A stretch of 7,980 nt of DNA from Phormidesmis priestleyi (lineage in GTDB: Bacteria > Cyanobacteriota > Cyanobacteriia > Phormidesmidales > Phormidesmidaceae), in NCBI GenBank assembly GCA_003242115.1, contig QBMP01000050.1, forward strand, positions 1 to 7,980, written 5' to 3'. Position numbers and translations under genes: made by a program. Each line of letters opens with the position of its first letter. Position 1 is the first letter of the stretch. The notes below the pieces were generated by a model that searched no databases, was not told the origin of the DNA, and was given only the letters and a program-made list of their open reading frames with translations. Positions 1 through 6,467 of this stretch are shown here, in pieces.

Positions 1-1070
1 GTGATGAGCCTTAGCTTGGCTTGATGAAGGCGGCTGGTAGGGGAGAGATCCCAGTGGTTGAGAACGTCTTGGATGAGGAGTTCTTGAATCCAGGTTTTGG
101 CGACGACGGTGAGGGGCAGCGCTAGCAGCAGGCCGAGGAAGCCGAAGATGCTGGCAAAAAAGATTTGGGCGATCAGGGTGAAGGCGGGAAGCAAAGAAAC
201 CTGATGGGCCATGATGGTGGGGGTAACCCAGTAGGATTCGATTTGCTGGATGATGACGTAGAGGATGATGACCGCGATCGCCTTCCAAGGATCGGCTGAC
301 AGCAAGACGACGACCAGCGGAAAGCCCATACTCAAGGTGGGGCCAAGGTTAGGAATAAAGTTGAGAATGCCTGCGAGCAGAGCATGGGCAAAGGCTAAAT
401 CTACGCCCAATACGATCAGGCCAATAAAGCTGCAAGCAAAGACAAACAGAGAGCTGATGATAATCCCGGCTAGCCAGTTGCCCAGGGCCAGCTCACATTT
501 GCTAAAAATTTCGCGAGCCCGCTGCCGATAAAAGGAGGGAAACAGGAGCAAAATGCCTTCTAAATAGGCAGATGGATTAGTTAGCATCATCAGCGCTAGT
601 ACCAGCACGAACAGCGCTTGCAGGACGACTCGCAAAGAAGAATTGAAGAAAGAAAAGAAGTTGCCAAATACATCAATGATGGCTGAATCGGGGGCGGTAA
701 TCCAATTGATGAAATCACCGACTTCGGGTAGGCGAATGCGCTCTGGTAAGTAGGTTTGCAGATCAGCTAGGCGATCAGGCAGGGTTTGTGAAAAACGCAC
801 TAGCAAATCGACCAGTAGACGAAATTGCTGGATGAAGGGCGGCACGATGCCCAACATAAACAGGGACGCGATTACGATGGATATTAAAATTGCCAGCGGA
901 ATGGCGAGGCGGCGCGAGACGTTGAATCTACAAATTTGCTTGGTCAGGCTATTGAGCGCCAGGGCAATGACGACGGCTGCAAAAAAGAGCAGCAGCAGCG
1001 GTCTGATTTGCCACAAAATGTAGCCGACTGCGATCAGGCACAGCAGACTTACCCAGTCTCCTAGCTTCAT
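1..1070 (-). CDS. AI-2E family transporter (PerM/YdiK-like membrane protein), 3' end cut by window edge
   Basis: Reading the minus strand from the ATG at 1070-1068 gives 356 codons with no stop, so the C-terminus lies beyond the left edge; family members are usually about 340-380 residues, so little is missing. The protein is very hydrophobic: paired N-terminal membrane segments (about residues 7-40), another at 56-76, a soluble stretch (about 80-145), then membrane helices from about 148 to 325. Family hallmarks are NFIPNLGP (237-244), a variant of the conserved F-I-P-x-x-GP motif, and ESYWVTPTIM (278-287). The start is supported by AAGGAA six bases upstream. The family name comes from an E. 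coli member proposed to export autoinducer-2; other members act as ion antiporters or are uncharacterised, so the substrate here cannot be told. It is transcribed divergently from recJ. Confidence 0.9.
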   Translation of the reverse strand, partial: MKLGDWVSLLCLIAVGYILWQIRPLLLLFFAAVVIALALNSLTKQICRFNVSRRLAIPLAILISIVIASLFMLGIVPPFIQQFRLLVDLLVRFSQTLPDRLADLQTYLPERIRLPEVGDFINWITAPDSAIIDVFGNFFSFFNSSLRVVLQALFVLVLALMMLTNPSAYLEGILLLFPSFYRQRAREIFSKCELALGNWLAGIIISSLFVFACSFIGLIVLGVDLAFAHALLAGILNFIPNLGPTLSMGFPLVVVLLSADPWKAIAVIILYVIIQQIESYWVTPTIMAHQVSLLPAFTLIAQIFFASIFGFLGLLLALPLTVVAKTWIQELLIQDVLNHWDLSPTSRLHQAKLRLI

Positions 1071-1098
1071 GGCCGATTCCTTTGCTGCATTGCATTGG

Positions 1099-1118
1099 GC
1101 TGATTGTAGCTGATTGTA
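1099..1118. repeat. Two tandem copies of GCTGATTGTA in the divergent spacer
   Basis: GCTGATTGTA occurs twice head to tail (1099-1108 and 1109-1118), 29 bases or more before the AI-2E gene start. Read on the minus strand, each copy contains TACAAT, which resembles a -10 box, so the duplication may give that gene two overlapping promoter elements. No convincing -35 element was found, so the promoter role is a guess; the repeat itself is plainly visible. Confidence 0.5.
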
Positions 1119-1219
1119 TTCGCATGTGAGCATTGATGAAGCGTTGATCTGTAACCCCAAATTTTGGTGACATCAGCCACAATAATAAGGATCAGGTTGT
1201 CCTGCAATTTCAGGGAAAT

Positions 1220-3394
1220 ATGACCCCATTTTCATCAGCGCAGCGCCCAAATAAACAGCGCCCAGAACAATGCCCAGCTGATTGGCAGGCGGTGCCAACG
1301 GCTGCAATGAAAGATGGCTGGGTAGAGACGGTGGCGCAGATGACGGGATTGCCCAAGCCGGTTTTTGGGGCGCAGCTATTGTGGAATCGGGGACTGCGAT
1401 CGCCCGCATCGCTCGTCGGTTTTTTAAAGGCCAGTGACTACGAACCTACAAGCCCGTTTGCCTTTGGTGAGGAAATGGAGTGGGCCGTGGAGCGGCTGAT
1501 GTTGGCGCGCGATCGCTCAGAAAAAGTTGCGATTTGGGGAGACTTTGATGCCGATGGGGTGACCTCAACAGCGGTGCTGTGGGATGGGCTCAGACAGTTT
1601 TTGACCGGCGAAAATCAGCTTACGTATTTTATTCCCAATCGCTTGAAAGAGTCTCATGGCCTATCGATGCTAGGGATTAATCAACTGGCTGAGCAGGGCG
1701 TGAAGCTGATTGTGACCTGTGATACGGGCAGCACCAACCCGGCTGAAATTGATCAGGCGCGATCGCTCGGCATGGAAGTAATTGTCACCGACCATCACAC
1801 CCTGCCTGAAATCAGACCAGCGGTGGTAGCGATTGTGAACCCTCGGACGCTGCCGCGTGAGCATCCAATGGCTCACCTCTCTGGCGTTGCGGTCGCTTAC
1901 AAACTAATCGAAGCGCTCTACGAAAGACTGCCCGATGTGCCGACTCGTCCTTTATCTGAGCTAGTGGATTTGGTGGCGATTGGCTTAATTGCTGATCTGG
2001 TGGAGCTGACCGGAGACTGCCGCTATCTGGCGCAGATTGGCATTGCGCAATTGCAAACTCACTTGCAGCGCGATCAGCCAGTGCGGCCAGGGGTGGCGCG
2101 GCTGTTGCAGCTCTGTCGTCGGGCAGGCGATCGCCCCACAGACATCTCCTTTGGCATTGGCCCGCGCATTAATGCGGTCAGCCGCATCTACGGAGACGCC
2201 CGTTTTTGTGTGGAGCTGCTGACCAGCGATGACCCTGAGCGCTGCCGGGAGTTGGCTGAAAAGGCCGAACTCGCAAATGTACGGCGAAAGGCACTGCAAA
2301 ACGACGTACTGCAACAGGCAATGCAGCAGCTTCAGACTCAAGATTTGTCCACAATGGGCGTAATTGTGCTGTGCAATAGTCAGTGGCCAGTGGGCGTATT
2401 GGGCCTAGTCGCGGGTCAAATTGCGCAGCAGCACGCGAAGCCGACAATTTTGCTGACGGTTGATTCTCCGGGTGCAGAAGACGATGCGGACATGTTGGCA
2501 CGCGGATCAGCTCGTTCGGTCAACAACATTGATCTGTACGATTTGGTCAATTCGCAGGCGCATCTATTAAAGAGCTTTGGCGGCCATCCGTTTGCAGCGG
2601 GCCTAAGCTTGCCTTTGAATGATTTGCCGATGTTTACAGCCGCGATTAATCAGCAGTACCGGCAGAAAATGGGCATTAGCGCTAGTTCACCCACAGCGCA
2701 GTGTGACCTCACAGTAACGGTAGCCGATTTGGGTGCGGCGCTATTTCAGCAGCTCAAGTTATTAGAGCCTTGTGGGATAGGCAATCCGGTGCCCAAGCTA
2801 CTGATTCAAAACTGCTGGTTTGAATCGGTGTGGCATCAAAAGCTCAAGGATCGAACCGGCAGCAAAGTAGGTTACATCAAGGCTAGCTTCACCATCTGCG
2901 ATGACAGCGGCGCGCGGTTCCCAGGGCTGTGGTGGGGTCACTATAAAGACGATTTGCCGCCCGGTCGCTGGGATGTAATTGCAGAATTGGACTATAACAG
3001 TCATCCCAAAAGCCGCCGCTACGAAATTCGAGCGATCGCCATTCGTGAGGCCATTCCTAAACCCTTTACTAAACCCATTACAGCCGAGCTATCCACTGGC
3101 TTAAAGCAGCCCGATTTAAAACAGGCTGATAGCTGGCTGTTAGATTTTCGCCGGGTGCAGCCGCCTAACCAGATAACGACTGAAACAGGTGCTAAACCAT
3201 CGCCTAAAACGACCCTAATCTTGAGCGAATGCCCGACCCAGTGGACAGAGCTAACGCTGTGGCAGCAGCAGGTGGCTCAAACTCATCAGCCGTTGGCGTT
3301 GGCCTATGCTGAGCCAGTGGCTATAGATCCTTTGCAGCAGTGGAAAACGCTGTTGGGATTGGCCAAGTCATTAGCCGGGAGCAAATTGCGGTGA
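1220..3394 (+). CDS. recJ: Single-stranded-DNA-specific 5'-3' exonuclease RecJ, frameshifted near its C-terminus
   Basis: RecJ degrades single-stranded DNA 5' to 3' in recombination and mismatch repair, using metal ions held by DHH-family motifs. This 724-residue frame shows them in order: GDFDADGVTST (107-117), TCDTGSTN (166-173), the DHH triad D191-H192-H193, and in the DHHA1 half RGSARS (428-433) and FGGHPFAAGL (453-462). The OB-like and cyanobacterial C-terminal parts follow. The ATG at 1220 has a weak AGGG four bases upstream; an in-frame ATG at 1307 is the alternative. The frame ends LLGLAKSLAGSKLR-stop at 3394, in the middle of a conserved region: homologous-looking sequence resumes at once in the -1 frame (SREQIAVTPEQLSAKLG) and runs to 3696. 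Restoring one base near 3373 gives an 825-residue protein. The core catalytic domains are intact either way. The change may be a sequencing or assembly error or a true mutation. Confidence 0.95.
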   Translation: MTPFSSAQRPNKQRPEQCPADWQAVPTAAMKDGWVETVAQMTGLPKPVFGAQLLWNRGLRSPASLVGFLKASDYEPTSPFAFGEEMEWAVERLMLARDRSEKVAIWGDFDADGVTSTAVLWDGLRQFLTGENQLTYFIPNRLKESHGLSMLGINQLAEQGVKLIVTCDTGSTNPAEIDQARSLGMEVIVTDHHTLPEIRPAVVAIVNPRTLPREHPMAHLSGVAVAYKLIEALYERLPDVPTRPLSELVDLVAIGLIADLVELTGDCRYLAQIGIAQLQTHLQRDQPVRPGVARLLQLCRRAGDRPTDISFGIGPRINAVSRIYGDARFCVELLTSDDPERCRELAEKAELANVRRKALQNDVLQQAMQQLQTQDLSTMGVIVLCNSQWPVGVLGLVAGQIAQQHAKPTILLTVDSPGAEDDADMLARGSARSVNNIDLYDLVNSQAHLLKSFGGHPFAAGLSLPLNDLPMFTAAINQQYRQKMGISASSPTAQCDLTVTVADLGAALFQQLKLLEPCGIGNPVPKLLIQNCWFESVWHQKLKDRTGSKVGYIKASFTICDDSGARFPGLWWGHYKDDLPPGRWDVIAELDYNSHPKSRRYEIRAIAIREAIPKPFTKPITAELSTGLKQPDLKQADSWLLDFRRVQPPNQITTETGAKPSPKTTLILSECPTQWTELTLWQQQVAQTHQPLALAYAEPVAIDPLQQWKTLLGLAKSLAGSKLR

Positions 3395-3696
3395 CGCCGG
3401 AGCAGCTCAGTGCAAAACTGGGCGTGTGCTCTAGCACCCTGACATTAGGACTTGCCGCCCTCGCCGAAGCGGGTTTTACCGTCAAAACTTCAGCCATTGA
3501 TATTCGGATGACGATTGCTGAGCCTGCTGCTCAAGCCGCTCCGAACAAATCTTCCCAAAACTCCGCTTTAAGCCGTTTTTTGGCCGCTATTCAAGAAGAA
3601 CATTTTCGCCGTCAGTACTTTTATCAAGCGCCGCTGGCTACGCTGCAATCAGTGATGGCGCAACAGTCGGCAGTGATGCCGCACGAGAGACTGTGA
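3373..3696 (+). pseudogene. recJ: Displaced C-terminal portion of RecJ (-1 frame)
   Basis: From AGC at 3373 to the stop at 3694-3696 this frame encodes 107 residues that complete RecJ. They include a winged-helix-like stretch (VTPEQLSAKLGVCSSTLTLGL) and a tail with EEHFRRQYFYQAPLATLQ, which I recall as typical of the C-terminus of cyanobacterial RecJ. An ATG at 3340 opens the same frame, but its first eleven codons overlap the recJ frame and have no ribosome binding site, so an independent gene is unlikely. The join that best restores the family pattern is TTA (3371-3373) followed by AGC reusing base 3373. That is what is seen if one A of an original TTAAGC was lost. Confidence 0.85.
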
Positions 3697-4009
3697 TTCT
3701 CATCATAAAACTTAGAGATAAGCGTCAACGAATTGCTTTTTGTAGATAATTTGAGCAATTTACTGAAAAGCGGCAACAAGTGGGTAGTATGCCGCCGCTC
3801 AATCGCCTCAACAGAGCTACTCGCCATCGCAGTCATCCTTTAATCCTGGGGATTCCGTCTGGCAGGGGCTGGCGTTGGGATGGGCGATCGCAATTGGACT
3901 ATTGCTATATTAGTTGGCTACGCGTAGGGGGACGATGCGTTGACAGCCGATTGAGGCACTCGATTGAGCCGCGAAAAATTAAGAAATGTGGAACAAGTCT
4001 TCAGGATGA
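3697..4009. other. Spacer after recJ with no convincing gene
   Basis: No intact gene is supported here. A 7-bp inverted repeat AATTGCT (3731-3737) / AGCAATT (3754-3760) could form a hairpin after recJ but has no following T-run, so it is a weak terminator candidate. CTACGCGTAG (3918-3927) is a perfect 10-bp palindrome. An 85-codon frame from a GTG at 3780 has an Arg/Cys-rich translation unlike a natural protein. A second frame (3788-3910) reads as a Gln/Ser/Pro stretch followed by a membrane-helix-like segment (GLALGWAIAIGLLLY) but has no start codon; it may be the remnant of a small membrane protein. Confidence 0.5.
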
Positions 4010-4038
4010 TTGCTGTTTTTATGTCAAAACAGTATAAT
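4010..4038 (+). promoter_or_regulatory. Sigma70-type promoter of the riboswitch-DUF4278 unit
   Basis: A -35-like TTGCTG (4010-4015) is separated by exactly 17 bases from a consensus -10 TATAAT (4033-4038). Transcription would start around 4045-4047, leaving about 12 bases before the first riboswitch stem at 4058. The spacer holds a 7-bp perfect inverted repeat, CTGTTTT (4013-4019) / AAAACAG (4026-4032), which could be an extra operator. Confidence 0.75.
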
Positions 4039-4045
4039 TGAATAC
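4032..4045 (+). promoter_or_regulatory. NtcA binding site overlapping the -10 box
   Basis: GTATAATTGAATAC matches the NtcA consensus GTA-N8-TAC exactly, and the TATAAT -10 hexamer lies inside it. NtcA is the global nitrogen regulator of cyanobacteria, stimulated by 2-oxoglutarate when nitrogen is limiting. Sites around -41 activate; sites over the promoter core repress, as established for the gif genes. This position therefore predicts repression under nitrogen limitation. Part of the match is shared with the AT-rich -10 box, so chance similarity is possible, but the riboswitch downstream supports a nitrogen role. Confidence 0.7.
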
Positions 4046-4057
4046 AGAAAAGAAAAA

Positions 4058-4212
4058 CGTTCATCTTTCCTCAGCTCGGTTACCGCTGGTTATCCACTGT
4101 CAGAATCATCTGTCAGGATTATCCATCCTAAGGCCACTGAGCAACTAAAGACGGAAGTAAGAGTGATTTAGCTCTGCTGTTTTAAGTAAGCTCCCAGCAC
4201 TCTGAAGGAACG
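4058..4212 (+). ncRNA. Glutamine riboswitch aptamer (glnA RNA family)
   Basis: The order of elements matches the glutamine-binding glnA / Downstream-peptide RNA class. P1 is CGTTC (4058-4062) with GAACG (4208-4212). P2 is TCTTT (4064-4068) with AAAGA (4147-4151), and its arm is extended by CTCAG (4070-4074) / CTGAG (4137-4141). The conserved core CGGAAGTA (4152-4159) follows P2 directly. P3 is AGAGTG (4160-4165) with CACTCT (4198-4203). GAAG (4204-4207) then joins P3 to the P1 3' strand. All three stems pair perfectly and the core bases sit where the known aptamers have them. The P2 arm (about 88 nt) is much longer than in the minimal aptamers I recall and contains another small hairpin, AGGAT (4115-4119) / ATCCT (4125-4129). 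The class senses L-glutamine and is known to control glutamine synthetase-related genes, including gifB, in cyanobacteria. Confidence 0.9.
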
Positions 4213-4245
4213 CGCCTCTTATCACTACACCTATTTTTTGAGGCG
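4213..4245 (+). promoter_or_regulatory. Riboswitch expression platform: hairpin masking the ribosome binding site
   Basis: CGCCTC (4213-4218) is perfectly complementary to GAGGCG (4240-4245). The GAGG at 4240-4243 is the only good Shine-Dalgarno sequence for the ATG at 4252, eight bases away. The anti-Shine-Dalgarno strand begins at the base right after the P1 3' strand (4212). Folding of P1 with glutamine could therefore compete with this hairpin sterically or by stacking. This suggests translational control; by analogy with gifB I would expect glutamine to turn translation on, but the direction is not shown by the sequence. Confidence 0.65.
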
Positions 4246-4251
4246 AATACC

Positions 4252-4428
4252 ATGCAACTCTCCTATCGTGGCGTCAAGTACAACACCCACAACTCTGCTG
4301 TTGAAGTGACCGAAAGCCAAGAAATTGGTCATTATCGCGGTGCTACCTATCACGTTCGTCGAGTGCTTAATGCACCTGCGCACAAGACCAGCGACGTTCT
4401 AAAGTATCGGGGTGCGATCGTTCACTAG
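4252..4428 (+). CDS. DUF4278-family small protein, candidate PirA-like PII-interacting regulator
   Basis: The 58-residue product starts MQLSYRGVKY and carries three copies of the YRG signature typical of DUF4278: SYRGVKY (4-10), HYRGATY (27-33) and LKYRGAI (50-56). It has no signal peptide or membrane segment, so it should be a soluble cytoplasmic protein. DUF4278 proteins are small and mostly uncharacterised; from memory, Synechocystis PirA (Ssr0692), which binds the PII signal protein and thereby affects arginine synthesis through N-acetylglutamate kinase, belongs to this family. The gene is monocistronic, preceded by a promoter with an NtcA box and a glutamine riboswitch and followed by terminator-like hairpins. 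This context ties it to nitrogen status far more strongly than the sequence alone. Many DUF4278 paralogues exist, so equivalence to PirA is an inference. The start is fixed by GAGG eight bases upstream. Confidence 0.85.
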   Translation: MQLSYRGVKYNTHNSAVEVTESQEIGHYRGATYHVRRVLNAPAHKTSDVLKYRGAIVH

Positions 4429-4448
4429 ACGGCATCTAACACCTAAGT

Positions 4449-4497
4449 TTGAGCCTAGTTTGAGCTTGAATTAAGCTTAGATCAGGCTCAATATTTT
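4449..4497 (+). terminator. First hairpin after the DUF4278 gene
   Basis: TTGAGCCT (4449-4456) pairs perfectly with AGGCTCAA (4484-4491), and an inner AGCTT (4463-4467) / AAGCT (4473-4477) adds a nested stem. ATATTTT follows at once. It is a plausible but weak intrinsic terminator, or a 3' stabilising structure ahead of the stronger terminator downstream. Confidence 0.5.
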
Positions 4498-4501
4498 GAC
4501 G

Positions 4502-4536
4502 GAGGGCGCATTCTGAATTGGAATGTGCCTCTTTTT
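4502..4536 (+). terminator. Intrinsic terminator of the riboswitch-DUF4278 transcript
   Basis: GAGGGCGCATTC (4502-4513) pairs with GAATGTGCCTC (4521-4531), with one bulged G and one G-T pair, around a 7-base loop. Five T residues follow (4532-4536). This is the usual layout of a Rho-independent terminator and separates the small gene from the kinase gene. Confidence 0.8.
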
Positions 4537-4677
4537 ATTGCGGTATTATGGTCACTGACTGCGACAGTAGGCAATGATGGTAGACAGTAATGCACTCATT
4601 CGAGGGTTCTATGGCGTTGGTCATGGCTATAGGTCAGTTTAAATGCCAGTCGAACTGTCGTTGGGAGTGCTGGGCAC

Positions 4678-6045
4678 ATGCTGGAATTTATAGTAGGGCT
4701 GGCTGTGGGTCTGATGCTATTAGGGTTACAGCGGCGACGAAGTGACGCTCGCTTGAAACATTTGCTCAGTCGGCTAGAAGATCGTCAGCCGCTGCCTACT
4801 TTGGGCTATGACGCGCAGCTAGCTAGCGCGATCGCTGAACGTCAGGCTCAAGCAAAGTCAATGACTGAGCAGCTTAAAGATTTTCGCCAAGTGCTGCAAC
4901 ACGCGCCAGTCGGCTATCTGCAAGTGGATGAAGAAAACCGGCTGCTGTGGTGCAATCAGCGGGCTCAAGACTTTTTAGATATTGAGCAGAGTGAGTATGA
5001 CCAGCCTCGGCTGCTGTTGGCTGTGGTGCGCTCTTATGAACTGGATCAGCTCGTCGAGCGCACCCGTCAGGCTCAGACTATTTGTGAGGCCCGCTGGACG
5101 TTTAACTCAATTTCTACCGATCCCTCGAATTATTTAGAGCGGCCTGCCTATCCGCTACAAGGTTATGGACTGCCGATTAGTCATGGCCATGTGGGGGTTT
5201 TTCTGGAAAATCGGCAAGAGGCGGTGAGTTTGGCGCAGCAGCGCGATCGCTGGATTTCAGACGTTGCCCATGAGCTAAAAACCCCGCTTACCTCCATTCG
5301 CTTAGTTGCTGAAACCCTTCAAACTAGAGTTGATCCTAAGCTAGTGAGCTGGGTTGAGCGGCTGCTGAAAGAAGTGATTCGGCTCAGTCGGCTGGTGGAT
5401 GATGTGCTGAATATGAGCAGCTTGGAGCAAGGGCGATCGCCAGTAGAAGCGGTTACAGAGATTGACCTAGTGAGCTTAATTCAAGCTGCATGGCAGAGCC
5501 TAGAACCCTTAGCCAGCCTCAAACGAGTCACCTTAGACTACCAGGGGCCAGCGGAGATGATGGCACCTGGTAACGCTGACTTAATGCATCGAATGTTCTT
5601 CAACTTGATGAGCAACGCGGTGAAATACAGTCCCTCGGCTCAAGCGATTCAGGTGCGATTAAGCGTAGCGACTAGCCCCGGTGCCGCGACCCTCACAACG
5701 AACTTGGGCATTTTGATCGAGGTGATTGATGCTGGCGCAGGTCTTGCCGAAAAAGATTTGCCCTATGTTTTCGACAGGTTTTACCGAGCAGATCCGTCTC
5801 GTAGCCGTCAGTCAGCCGCGATTAGCGATGAAAATAGCGCTTTAGAAGCTGGTATCGCGGCTGGTGCAGACTCAATCGAAATGGCCGAACTTTCTAGTAG
5901 CGGAACCGGCTTAGGCCTCGCTATCGTCCGTCAGATTGTAGACTCTTATCAAGGCCGGGTCGAGGCTAGAAATAGCCCTGACACAGGCGGCGGCTGGCTG
6001 CGAGTATGGCTACCTCAAAAGCGATTGACAAAACCAATTGCTTAA
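4678..6045 (+). CDS. sphS: PAS-containing sensor histidine kinase, SphS/PhoR-like
   Basis: The 455-residue protein has the layout of the cyanobacterial phosphate sensor SphS: a single N-terminal hydrophobic segment (about 1-17) followed by a basic stretch, a PAS-like domain starting near HAPVGYLQVDEENRLLWCNQRAQDFL (75-100), a HisKA dimerisation domain and a HATPase domain. H198 in DVAHELKTPLTS is the phosphorylated histidine; the N box is FFNLMSNAVKYS (307-318), the G1 box DAGAG (351-355), the F box YVFDRFYRAD (363-372) and the G2 box GTGLGLAIV (409-417). It would autophosphorylate and pass phosphate to a PhoB-like regulator (SphR), which is not in this window. The ATP lid between the F and G2 boxes is about 28 residues longer than I would expect (roughly 378-406, Ala/Ser/Glu-rich). 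GGGAG ten bases upstream gives only modest support for the start. It could be another PhoR-type kinase. Confidence 0.88.
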   Translation: MLEFIVGLAVGLMLLGLQRRRSDARLKHLLSRLEDRQPLPTLGYDAQLASAIAERQAQAKSMTEQLKDFRQVLQHAPVGYLQVDEENRLLWCNQRAQDFLDIEQSEYDQPRLLLAVVRSYELDQLVERTRQAQTICEARWTFNSISTDPSNYLERPAYPLQGYGLPISHGHVGVFLENRQEAVSLAQQRDRWISDVAHELKTPLTSIRLVAETLQTRVDPKLVSWVERLLKEVIRLSRLVDDVLNMSSLEQGRSPVEAVTEIDLVSLIQAAWQSLEPLASLKRVTLDYQGPAEMMAPGNADLMHRMFFNLMSNAVKYSPSAQAIQVRLSVATSPGAATLTTNLGILIEVIDAGAGLAEKDLPYVFDRFYRADPSRSRQSAAISDENSALEAGIAAGADSIEMAELSSSGTGLGLAIVRQIVDSYQGRVEARNSPDTGGGWLRVWLPQKRLTKPIA

Positions 6046-6467
6046 ATCAGCCTCTTTCTAAAAATAAAGAAACTATGAGGTGTCAGTGTTTCTAGTTACA
6101 GAAGTTGCGAATAGCTTAGCTATAGATTCTATCTGGATTTAGGGTCACCGCGACTACGTGTGTACCTATAGCATCAGCAATTGTAAGAAATGTATGAAAT
6201 CTTGTCTATTTAGGCGTGTTACCCCCTTGTGAAGATCTCAAGGTTCCTGCTTGAATGAATAGGGAATGACAAAGCAATCAGCTACCTAAATTTTTCTACT
6301 GACTAAGTTTTTCTACGGAACTTCTGTCTGTCTAAGTTTTCTACATGGCTTAGCTTTGTAGTCGAGGTACTGAGTAGTCAAGATACTGAGCTTTGTACAC
6401 TCATTTATGAATATGAAGGCTCGAACATGGCCGATCACGGGCGATCGCTCAACTATGACTGAAAGGT
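6046..6467. other. 422-bp spacer between kinase and pseudouridine synthase genes
   Basis: No ORF of note, tRNA or clear terminator is visible. The right half holds imperfect repeats (CTAAGTTTTTCTAC type at 6286-6344; paired TACTGAG at 6369-6375 and 6384-6390). One HIP1 palindrome lies at 6441-6448. The promoter for the downstream gene must lie here, but no good -35/-10 pair stands out. Confidence 0.5.
6286..6344. repeat. Three imperfect copies of CTAARTTTTTCTAC
   Basis: CTAAATTTTTCTAC (6286-6299), CTAAGTTTTTCTAC (6303-6316) and CTAAGTTTTCTAC (6332-6344) are near-identical direct repeats, with a decayed fourth copy CTTAGCTTTGTAG at 6349-6361. The spacing is irregular, so they may be protein-binding sites or simple local duplication. 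No known operator was recognised. Confidence 0.55.

Noticed and set aside
265..1023. Plus-strand frames at 265-531 and 832-1023
   Set aside because: They are antisense to the well-supported AI-2E family gene and look like composition artefacts.
1173..3004. Minus-strand frames opposite recJ and one plus-strand frame (2037-2222) inside it
   Set aside because: They lie within the conserved RecJ coding sequence and encode nothing recognisable.
3368..3394. Programmed -1 frameshift producing full RecJ
   Set aside because: No X-XXY-YYZ slippery heptamer is present at the junction, and I see no downstream stimulatory structure; a simple one-base loss fits better.
3340..3696. Independent 118-codon gene starting at the ATG at 3340
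   Set aside because: It overlaps recJ, has no ribosome binding site, and its sequence from residue 12 on continues RecJ; it is better explained as the frameshifted end of recJ.
3624..3836. 70-codon minus-strand frame overlapping the end of recJ
   Set aside because: It overlaps the RecJ C-terminal coding sequence, has no ribosome binding site, and its translation shows no domain.
3780..4037. 85-codon frame from a GTG
   Set aside because: The Arg/Cys-rich translation is unlike a natural protein, there is no ribosome binding site, and it runs into the NtcA/promoter region of the next gene.
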